A stretch of 8,156 nucleotides of DNA from the NCBI GenBank assembly GCA_023389005.1, contig JAEWFE010000330.1, forward strand, positions 1-8,156, read 5' to 3'. Position 1 is the stretch's first letter; each line of letters begins with the position of its first letter. Shown piece by piece: positions 1 through 5,200 of the stretch. The notes beneath the pieces are model-generated. The model searched no databases. It was not told the origin of the DNA and saw only the letters and a list, made by a program, of their open reading frames with translations. This DNA is from Bacillota bacterium (GTDB lineage: Bacteria; Bacillota; Bacilli; Lactobacillales; Enterococcaceae). The translations under genes were made by a program, and so were the position numbers.

Positions 1-23
1 ATACCTACAATTGCTGCTTTCAT
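1..23 (-). CDS. Start of a gene downstream of argD, possibly argC (partial)
   Basis: Only the first seven complete codons are visible; they read MKAAIVG, then the first two bases of an AT-initial codon (Ile or Met), and the gene runs off the window. An SD-like AGGTGAT (27-33) precedes the ATG and overlaps the argD stop codon, and the gap to argD is only 8 nt, so the gene is almost certainly co-transcribed and probably translationally coupled to argD. A short Lys followed by a hydrophobic strand and Gly is the usual beginning of a Rossmann-fold dehydrogenase. N-acetyl-gamma-glutamyl-phosphate reductase (ArgC) begins this way, and an arginine operon is the expected setting. Other NAD(P)-binding enzymes begin similarly, so the identity is inferred from context and no symbol is given. 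That a gene starts here is fairly sure; its product is not. Confidence 0.55.
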
Positions 24-31
24 CCAATCAC

Positions 32-1168
32 CTACCCCACTAAAACTTTCGCTATTTTATCTAATGCAAAATCAACTTCTTCTTGACTGATTGTTAAAGG
101 AGGTAATAACCGTAAGACATTTTTACCGGCTTTTAAAGTAAGAACACCTTCTTTTTCAAGTTGAAGCATCACATGTTGCAATACATATTCATCTGTTAAT
201 TCAATTCCTATCATTAAGCCTTTTCCTCTAATATCTATCAGTTTATTAGATTGAATATGCGCTAAACCATCAAAAAATTGCTGACTGCGCATTTTAACAT
301 TTTCTACTATTGCAGCAGATTGCACATAATCTAAAACTTGATTAGCGACACTTAATGCTAACTTATTGCCTCCAAATGTACTACCGTGACTACCAGGAGA
401 AAAAGCATTAGCATATTTTTTATTAGCTAACATTGCACCAACTGGCAATCCATTGGCTAAAGCTTTTGCACTGGTAATAATATCAGGAGTAATACCATAT
501 TGTTCATAGACAAAGAGGGAACCACAACGACCAATCCCTGTTTGCACTTCATCCACAATAAGTAAGGTGCCATTTTGTTGGCAAATATTCGCCAATTCCT
601 TTATCCACCCTTGATAAGCGACATGAATCCCACTTTCTCCTTGGATTAATTCAACAATCACGGCTGCCACTTGCTCATCTAAGGCTTCTTTTAATTCATC
701 AATTTCATTGTATGGAAAGTAAGCCACATCTTGTAACATCGAACCAAAACCTGCCTGAATGTTAGCTTGTCCGGTCACACTCATTGAACCAAACGTACGA
801 CCATGAAAAGATTGCCAAAAGCTAATGATTTTATTACGACCAGTTGCTTTTTTTGCTAATTTAATGGCAGCTTCATTGGCTTCTGTCCCACTATTACAAA
901 AGAAAGCCACATAATCTTTTTGATTGGCTAATTTACATGCGACTTGCTCTTGAATCTCACTATGATATAAATTCGGCATATGCCAAATATTATTGATTTG
1001 TTGGAGTAAAGCTTTTTTTAATTCAGGATGATTATGTCCTAGATTTGTAACACCAATCCCACTTGTTAAATCAAGATACTCCTGATTATTTTGATCATAA
1101 ACTTTACAACCATTACCTTTTATAATTTCGAAATTTTTTCTACTATAATTTGGAAATAACCAACTCAT
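32..1168 (-). CDS. argD: Acetylornithine aminotransferase (class III, PLP-dependent)
   Basis: It transfers an amino group between glutamate and N-acetylglutamate semialdehyde to give N-acetylornithine, the fourth step of arginine synthesis, in the cytosol. The 378-residue length is normal for ArgD. Visible hallmarks are the N-terminal YLDLTSGIGV/NLGHNHP segment (31-48), the cofactor-phosphate loop SGTEANEA (93-100), FHGRT (121-125), the VDEVQTG motif with Asp206 facing the pyridine nitrogen, and the Schiff-base lysine Lys235 in SAKALANGLP. STFGGN (263-268) and the C-terminal VLRLLPPL (351-358) complete the fold. An in-frame ATG exists 13 codons further upstream (1207), but it lies within the promoter -10/operator, upstream of the predicted transcription start. 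The ATG at 1168 has AAGGGAG (1177-1183) 8 nt ahead and is preferred. The gene is first in an ArgR-type controlled transcript that continues into another gene 8 nt downstream. Related 4-aminobutyrate or succinylornithine aminotransferases share the fold, but length and the ARG boxes favour ArgD. Confidence 0.9.
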   Translation of the reverse strand: MSWLFPNYSRKNFEIIKGNGCKVYDQNNQEYLDLTSGIGVTNLGHNHPELKKALLQQINNIWHMPNLYHSEIQEQVACKLANQKDYVAFFCNSGTEANEAAIKLAKKATGRNKIISFWQSFHGRTFGSMSVTGQANIQAGFGSMLQDVAYFPYNEIDELKEALDEQVAAVIVELIQGESGIHVAYQGWIKELANICQQNGTLLIVDEVQTGIGRCGSLFVYEQYGITPDIITSAKALANGLPVGAMLANKKYANAFSPGSHGSTFGGNKLALSVANQVLDYVQSAAIVENVKMRSQQFFDGLAHIQSNKLIDIRGKGLMIGIELTDEYVLQHVMLQLEKEGVLTLKAGKNVLRLLPPLTISQEEVDFALDKIAKVLVG

Positions 1169-1192
1169 AACCAACACTCCCTTGTAATGTTG

Positions 1193-1206
1193 TGTATAAA
1201 TATACA
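1193..1206 (-). promoter_or_regulatory. ARG box (ArgR/AhrC operator) on the argD promoter
   Basis: A perfect 14-bp inverted repeat, TGTATA-AA-TATACA on the plus strand, matches the form of Gram-positive ARG boxes bound by arginine-responsive ArgR/AhrC hexamers. It fully covers the -10 hexamer of the argD promoter, so binding would block RNA polymerase when arginine is plentiful. The match to the operator form and its place in front of an arginine gene are seen directly; binding is inferred. Confidence 0.8.
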
Positions 1207-1227
1207 ACTTTCTTTTCTGTTTTTCAA
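1199..1227 (-). promoter_or_regulatory. argD promoter (SigA type)
   Basis: Reading the minus strand, TTGAAA (1222-1227) and TATATT (1199-1204) are separated by exactly 17 bp, a near-consensus SigA promoter. The predicted start is near 1191-1193, giving a leader of only about 24 nt that begins just ahead of the ribosome binding site at 1177-1183. This placement excludes the upstream in-frame ATG at 1207 as start codon and makes the argD transcript independent of clpB, whose terminator lies just upstream. Confidence 0.75.
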
Positions 1228-1235
1228 GTGTTTTA

Positions 1236-1249
1236 TGTATATTTTTTCA
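1236..1249 (-). promoter_or_regulatory. Second ARG-box-like site upstream of the argD -35
   Basis: On the minus strand this reads TGAAAAAATATACA, identical to the perfect ARG box at 1193-1206 (plus-strand orientation) at 12 of 14 positions; one half-site is intact and the other degenerate. Its centre is 43 bp from the first box, about four helical turns, so both lie on the same DNA face and bracket the -35. Such pairing fits hexameric ArgR contacting two operators. The region is AT-rich, so chance resemblance cannot be excluded. Confidence 0.5.
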
Positions 1250-1310
1250 TAATCATCTGTAGAGATTGTTTATTAATTCTATAATATATGGGTATTTAGT
1301 TAAAAATATG

Positions 1311-1348
1311 CATAAAAATAGACTAGCCAAAAAAACTTGACTAGCCTA
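1311..1348 (-). terminator. Intrinsic terminator of clpB
   Basis: It begins 12 nt after the clpB stop codon. On the minus-strand RNA, 1348-1336 pairs with 1331-1319 in a 12-13 bp stem containing G·U pairs, closed by a four-U loop and followed directly by UUUUUAU (1318-1312). The arms are built from two direct copies of GGCTAGTC, which can pair with each other because their core CTAG is self-complementary and G·U wobbles fill the flanks. This should end the clpB transcript before the argD promoter. Confidence 0.75.
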
Positions 1349-1359
1349 AAATCGTATAA

Positions 1360-3966
1360 TTATTCTTCTGTTAACGATTCGGTTTCAAAGGATAATTGAT
1401 TATTTTGCAAAGTTACAGTCACTTTACTCTTTGGCATCACTTTACCAGCAATAATTTCTTTGGCAAGTGGTGTTTCAATTTCTTTGGTAATATATCGTTT
1501 TAATGGACGAGCACCAAAAGAAGGTTCATAAGCATTTTGTGCAATATATGTTTTTGCTTCATCGGAAATACTTAATTCGATTTCTTGATGGTTTAGTCGT
1601 GTAGATAACTGTTGAACCATCTTATCAACGATTCCCTTCACATCTTCTAAACTAAGTGGGGTGAATAAAATCGTGTCATCAATACGGTTTAAGAATTCAG
1701 GTTTGAAGTGCATTCTTAAAGCTTGCATAACTTGATCAGAAACTTCTTGTGGGATAGTTCCTTCTTCAGTCACGCCTTCAAGTAACAATTGTGAACCGAT
1801 ATTTGAAGTCATAATCAATACGGTATTCTTGAAATCAACTAAGCGACCTTTAGAATCTGTCAATCGACCATCATCTAATACTTGTAATAAAATATTGAAG
1901 ACATCTGGATGAGCCTTTTCAATTTCATCCAATAAAATAATTGTATATGGATTACGACGAACAGCTTCCGTTAATTGTCCTCCTTCTTCATAACCTACAT
2001 ATCCTGGAGGGGCTCCAACTAAACGAGACACTGAATGTTTTTCCATATATTCACTCATATCAATTCGTACCATATGTTCTTCAGAGTCAAATAAGTTTTC
2101 TGCTAAAGCTTTGGCAAGTTCTGTCTTACCAACCCCAGTAGGACCTAAGAATAGGAATGAACCTAGTGGACGATTTGGATCTTGTAAACCAGCACGAGAA
2201 CGTAGTACCGCATCACTTACGGCATCTACGGCTTCGTTTTGACCAATTACACGTTGATGTAAGGTTTGGTTTAATTTCAATAATTTTTCACGTTCGCCTT
2301 CAACTAATTTTGTCACCGGAATACCCGTTAAACGACCGACAACAATCGCAATTTCATTTTCAGTCACGGATTCTTGAACCATTTTTAACTGATCAGAATC
2401 ATTTTTACGTTCTAACTCTTTTAATTCTTTTTCTAATTGTGGAATGGTACCATGACGTAATACTGCTGCTCGTTCAAGTTCATAATTATTTTCAGCATCT
2501 TCTAATTCATGGCGCACACGTTCAAGTTCTGCACGTTTATTAGAAATAGCATTTACTTCTTCTTTCTCAGTTTCCCATTGCATTTTCATTGAATTAACTT
2601 CTTCACGTAAATTTGCTAATTCTTCTTGTAAGTTTTCTAAACGTTTTTTAGAAGCATCATCAGTTTCTTTCTTCAAAGCAGCTTCTTCAATTTCTAATTG
2701 CATTAAGCGTCGCATCACTTGGTCTAGTTCCGTTGGCATAGAATTCATTTCAACTTTAATATTGGCACAAGCTTCATCGACTAAATCAATCGCTTTATCT
2801 GGCAAGAATCGGTCAGTAATATAGCGGTCTGATAAAGTTGCAGCGGCTACCAAAGCATTATCGTGAATATTTACGCCGTGATGTACTTCAAATCGTTCTT
2901 TCAAACCACGTAAAATCGAAATCGTATCTTCAACAGTTGGTTCTTTGACTAAAACTTTTTGGAAACGTCTTTCTAAAGCTTTATCTTTCTCCATATATTG
3001 ACGGTATTCATCCAAGGTCGTGGCACCAATCGTATGCAATTCACCACGAGCAAGCATTGGTTTTAATAAGTTACCGGCATCCATACTACCTTCTGTCTTA
3101 CCAGCACCAACAATATTATGGATTTCATCGATAAATAGAATGATTCGTCCGTCAGATTTTTTCACTTCATCTAATACGGCTTTCAATCGTTCTTCAAATT
3201 CACCGCGATATTTAGCCCCGGCAATTAAAAGCCCCATATCAAGTGAGTAGACTGTTTTATCTTTTAAGTTTTCCGGTACGTCTTTTTTAACGATACGTTG
3301 GGCTAAACCTTCGACAATCGCCGTTTTACCAACACCAGGTTCACCAATTAATACTGGATTGTTTTTGGTTTTACGAGATAAAATACGGATGACGTCACGA
3401 ATTTCTTCATCACGACCAATGACAGGGTCCATATTTCCTTCTTTGACTTTTTGTACTAAGTCAATACCGTATTTTTCTAATGCTTTATAAGTTTCTTCTT
3501 GATTTTGTGATGTCACGCGATCACCCCCACGAATATTTTCAATCGCATCCTTAACGTCTTTTTCAGATAGTTGATGTTGAACCAAATACTGAGTTAATGG
3601 ATGATGTTTTAATTTCATTAATGCTAGAATAACGACTTCAGTTGAAAGATATTCATCTTGGAATGCTTCTCTAATCTTATCTGCTTCAATAAACAACTGA
3701 TAAAGATTTTGACTAAAACTTTGTCCGTAAGAAACATTACTCCCTTCAACTGTTGAGATTTTATCTAATTCTTGGTCAACCTTTGCTTCAAATTCAGCTA
3801 CATTGACACCTAAATCTTTATAAAAATTTGCACCAAAATGATCAGTGTGCAAGAAAATTTTCCATAAATGTGCAATATCGATTTCTTGATGATGCCTAGT
3901 CATTGCAATTTGTTGTGCTTGAGCAATGGCTTGTTGCATCGTGGTTGTCATCTTTTCAATATTCAT
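1360..3966 (-). CDS. clpB: ATP-dependent disaggregase ClpB (HSP100)
   Basis: This cytosolic hexameric AAA+ chaperone pulls polypeptides out of aggregates together with DnaK/DnaJ/GrpE. At 868 residues it is full length. An N-terminal Clp-N domain spans about 1-145. NBD1 follows with Walker A GEPGVGKT (208-215), pore tyrosine Tyr253 in AKYRGEFEER, Walker B ending Asp280-Glu281 and arginine fingers Arg333/334. The coiled-coil middle domain, where DnaK docks, covers about 400-525, rich in Glu, Lys and Leu. NBD2 has Walker A GPTGVGKT (608-615), pore loop GYVGYEEGG (655-663), Walker B Asp680-Glu681, arginine finger Arg761 and sensor-2 GARPLKR (818-824). The long middle domain and absence of a ClpP-docking tripeptide loop separate it from ClpC, ClpE and ClpA. 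The ATG is preceded by GGAGG (3976-3980) at 9 nt. It is a single-gene transcript with HrcA- and CtsR-type operators upstream and a terminator behind. A second, internal start probably makes an N-truncated form. Confidence 0.97.
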   Translation of the reverse strand: MNIEKMTTTMQQAIAQAQQIAMTRHHQEIDIAHLWKIFLHTDHFGANFYKDLGVNVAEFEAKVDQELDKISTVEGSNVSYGQSFSQNLYQLFIEADKIREAFQDEYLSTEVVILALMKLKHHPLTQYLVQHQLSEKDVKDAIENIRGGDRVTSQNQEETYKALEKYGIDLVQKVKEGNMDPVIGRDEEIRDVIRILSRKTKNNPVLIGEPGVGKTAIVEGLAQRIVKKDVPENLKDKTVYSLDMGLLIAGAKYRGEFEERLKAVLDEVKKSDGRIILFIDEIHNIVGAGKTEGSMDAGNLLKPMLARGELHTIGATTLDEYRQYMEKDKALERRFQKVLVKEPTVEDTISILRGLKERFEVHHGVNIHDNALVAAATLSDRYITDRFLPDKAIDLVDEACANIKVEMNSMPTELDQVMRRLMQLEIEEAALKKETDDASKKRLENLQEELANLREEVNSMKMQWETEKEEVNAISNKRAELERVRHELEDAENNYELERAAVLRHGTIPQLEKELKELERKNDSDQLKMVQESVTENEIAIVVGRLTGIPVTKLVEGEREKLLKLNQTLHQRVIGQNEAVDAVSDAVLRSRAGLQDPNRPLGSFLFLGPTGVGKTELAKALAENLFDSEEHMVRIDMSEYMEKHSVSRLVGAPPGYVGYEEGGQLTEAVRRNPYTIILLDEIEKAHPDVFNILLQVLDDGRLTDSKGRLVDFKNTVLIMTSNIGSQLLLEGVTEEGTIPQEVSDQVMQALRMHFKPEFLNRIDDTILFTPLSLEDVKGIVDKMVQQLSTRLNHQEIELSISDEAKTYIAQNAYEPSFGARPLKRYITKEIETPLAKEIIAGKVMPKSKVTVTLQNNQLSFETESLTEE
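3514..3530 (-). promoter_or_regulatory. Internal ribosome binding site and GTG start in clpB
   Basis: Val151 of ClpB is encoded by GTG (3514-3516). It is preceded by GGGGGTGATC (minus strand), which matches the anti-SD-complementary string AGGAGGTGATC at 9 of 11 positions when one further upstream base is included. The GGGGG core sits 7 nt ahead of the GTG, an ideal distance. Starting here would give a 718-residue ClpB lacking the mobile N-terminal domain. E. coli ClpB is known to be made in two forms by internal initiation at a GTG (Val149) at the corresponding domain boundary. Use of the site here is inferred. Confidence 0.6.
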
Positions 3967-4011
3967 AACTCCATTCCTCCCATCGTTGAATGAAATAATT
4001 GATTTATTTTA

Positions 4012-4040
4012 ATGTACTTATTCCTTTTTCTTAAGTACAT
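4012..4040 (-). repeat. Inverted repeat at the 5' end of the clpB leader
   Basis: ATGTACTTA (4012-4020) and TAAGTACAT (4032-4040) are perfect 9-bp complements around an 11-nt spacer. With transcription predicted to begin near 4038, the repeat would form a hairpin at the very 5' end of the roughly 72-nt clpB leader. A second, overlapping 10-bp palindrome, GTACATGTAC (4035-4044), lies between the -10 and the start. A 5'-terminal stem could protect the mRNA from 5'-end attack, or the repeat could be a protein-binding DNA palindrome; the sequence does not decide. Confidence 0.55.
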
Positions 4041-4044
4041 GTAC

Positions 4045-4073
4045 AGTATATTCCAAAAGTCGATGAAGGTCAA
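4045..4073 (-). promoter_or_regulatory. clpB promoter (SigA type)
   Basis: TTGACC (4068-4073) and TATACT (4045-4050) on the minus strand are spaced by exactly 17 bp, close to the SigA consensus. Transcription would start near 4038. The -35 is embedded in the CtsR-type operator, and CIRCE begins 8 bp further upstream, so this vegetative promoter is expected to be strong but repressed at normal temperature. Confidence 0.8.
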
Positions 4074-4074
4074 A
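4058..4074 (+). promoter_or_regulatory. CtsR-type operator on the clpB -35
   Basis: Read on the plus strand, AGTCGAT-GAA-GGTCAAA fits the CtsR consensus of two tandem (A/G)GTCAAA heptads separated by NAN. The second heptad is perfect, the first matches 5 of 7 positions, and the spacer has the central A. It overlaps the whole clpB -35, as expected for CtsR, the class III heat-shock repressor that controls clp genes in low-GC Gram-positives. Binding is inferred from the match and its position. Confidence 0.75.
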
Positions 4075-4077
4075 CTA

Positions 4078-4112
4078 AAAATTAGCACTCTAACCATTTG
4101 AGTGCTAATTTT
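4078..4112 (-). terminator. Probable intrinsic terminator of the asparaginase gene, coincident with CIRCE
   Basis: On the minus-strand RNA the CIRCE repeat forms a 13-bp stem (GC-containing core, A-U base) with a 9-nt loop. The 3' arm ends in UUUU and runs on into UAG, beginning just behind the asparaginase stop codon. No other hairpin with a U-run lies between the two genes. The layout therefore suggests that the operator also ends the upstream transcript. The U-run is partly inside the stem, so termination may be incomplete. Confidence 0.5.
4082..4108. promoter_or_regulatory. CIRCE element (HrcA operator), perfect
   Basis: TTAGCACTC, nine spacer bases, then GAGTGCTAA: an exact match to the CIRCE consensus bound by HrcA. 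It lies 8 bp upstream of the clpB -35 and 12 nt after the asparaginase stop codon. Because HrcA needs GroEL for activity, it would link clpB expression to chaperone demand. The inverted repeat extends to 4078-4112 with A/T pairs. Confidence 0.95.
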
Positions 4113-4120
4113 AAACTTTC

Positions 4121-5125
4121 TTAATATTTATTGTTCAAAATACTGTCATGATTGATGGTTTGATAAAAATATTTTCGGATATCATCTATGTTTTCATATT
4201 CTGCCATTAACCACATCAGTTTGGTTACGACAGCTTCAAACGTCATATCATAGGCTTCTAGTAATTGAAAATCTTGTTTGACTTTTTTACCGACTTCATA
4301 AACCGTCATATCACTGCCCTCATTTGCGACTTGTGAACTAACAATGACTAGACGATCCTTTCGATATTGATTCATCAGCTGATAAAAGGTGGCAACTAAA
4401 TTTTCAGGTATGCCTCCTACACCAAAACTTTCAAGAATAATACAACGATAATGTTCAAATGCAAATGCGAGTACTTTTGCATCTAGTCCTGGAGTAAGCT
4501 TTAAGGTAATCAAGTCTTCTTGCAAGTCATGATAAAATCTTGTTGGTTGAACAAGGGGTTGGCTTGGAATATATCGAATGATTTGTTGATCTAAAATCAC
4601 CGCAATATATGGGAAATTAATACTTGTGAAGGCATTATAACTTTTTGCTCGGATTTTTTTTGCACGACTTCCAACAATTACTTTACCATCAAAAACAATC
4701 ACCACTTCTTGCGATAAATCATCACAAGCGTAAATAAAACTATCTAATAAATTGACTTTTGCATCCGTACTATCCATATCAATGGGTTTTTGTGAGCCGG
4801 TTAATACAATCGGTTTAACAGAATTTTGAATTAAATAAGACAATGCAGCTGCGGTATAAGCCAAGGTATCTGTCCCATGGCAAATCACAAAGCCATCATA
4901 AGAAGTATATTTTTCCTCAATCGTACAAGCTAATTTCAACCAGTGTTTAGGTGTCATATTGGTACTATCGAGATTGAATAAAGCTAAGGTATCAACATGA
5001 CAGATTTCTTGTACTTGAGGAATGTAGGTCAATAATTCTTCGGCAGTGATTCCTGGTGTTAAACCATGTTGCGATTTTTTAGAAGCGATAGTACCGCCAG
5101 TCGTAATCATCAATATCTTCTTCAT
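4121..5125 (-). CDS. ansA: L-asparaginase, type I, cytosolic
   Basis: It hydrolyses L-asparagine to aspartate and ammonia. The 334 residues match type I bacterial asparaginases. The N-terminal signature ITTGGTIAS places the nucleophilic Thr12. NLDSTN (51-56) supplies the substrate-binding Asp53/Ser54. HGTDTLAYT (83-91) carries the Thr85-Asp86 pair, and DAKVNL has the catalytic Lys123. VLTGSQKP (107-114) is another family signature. There is no signal peptide, supporting a cytosolic enzyme rather than the exported high-affinity type II form. The start is the ATG at 5125, with AGGA (5133-5136) 7 nt ahead. Only about 20 nt separate this start from the U-tract of the preceding terminator, and no -35/-10 pair is evident, so expression may depend on read-through from pepT. 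A glutaminase side activity is possible. Family assignment is firm; preference between asparagine and related amides is not decided by sequence. Confidence 0.93.
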   Translation of the reverse strand: MKKILMITTGGTIASKKSQHGLTPGITAEELLTYIPQVQEICHVDTLALFNLDSTNMTPKHWLKLACTIEEKYTSYDGFVICHGTDTLAYTAAALSYLIQNSVKPIVLTGSQKPIDMDSTDAKVNLLDSFIYACDDLSQEVVIVFDGKVIVGSRAKKIRAKSYNAFTSINFPYIAVILDQQIIRYIPSQPLVQPTRFYHDLQEDLITLKLTPGLDAKVLAFAFEHYRCIILESFGVGGIPENLVATFYQLMNQYRKDRLVIVSSQVANEGSDMTVYEVGKKVKQDFQLLEAYDMTFEAVVTKLMWLMAEYENIDDIRKYFYQTINHDSILNNKY

Positions 5126-5144
5126 CTTGTTTTCCTTTCAACGA

Positions 5145-5193
5145 GAAAAATAGCGAGTGTGCTATGTAACACTATGCATACAACACTCGCTAT
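5145..5193 (-). terminator. Intrinsic terminator downstream of pepT
   Basis: Eight nt after the pepT stop, the minus-strand RNA forms a perfect 11-bp stem, AUAGCGAGUGU with ACACUCGCUAU (5183-5193 with 5150-5160). A further four-pair inner helix lies across a small internal loop. It is followed at once by UUUUUCUC (5149-5142). The plus-strand side has no U-run, so it acts in the pepT direction only. Confidence 0.85.
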
Positions 5194-5200
5194 GACTTCA

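Noticed and set aside
1169..1207. A 13-residue N-terminal extension of ArgD from the ATG at 1207
   Set aside because: That ATG lies in the promoter -10/ARG box and upstream of the predicted transcription start, and the extension has no counterpart in ArgD proteins; the ATG at 1168 has a good ribosome binding site.
1281..1320. A TATTAT -10-like hexamer further upstream of argD
   Set aside because: No acceptable -35 lies at the right distance, while a much better promoter exists at 1199-1227.
1309..1322. A third ARG-box-like sequence (11 of 14 matches)
   Set aside because: It falls in the U-tract and arm of the clpB terminator in very AT-rich DNA, and the match is at the level expected by chance.
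1941..2543. Two plus-strand open frames antisense to clpB (1941-2141 and 2157-2543)
   Set aside because: They lie wholly inside the conserved ClpB coding frame, have low-complexity His/Leu-rich translations and no recognisable domain or convincing start signal; they are shadows of the real gene.
3020..3250. Plus-strand open frame of 76 codons antisense to the first ATPase domain of clpB
   Set aside because: It overlaps the most conserved ClpB motifs and looks like a by-product of that coding constraint.
3960..3975. Tiny ATGGAGTTATGA frame overlapping the clpB start codon
   Set aside because: Three codons created by the ribosome-binding region; a leader peptide role cannot be supported from so short a frame.
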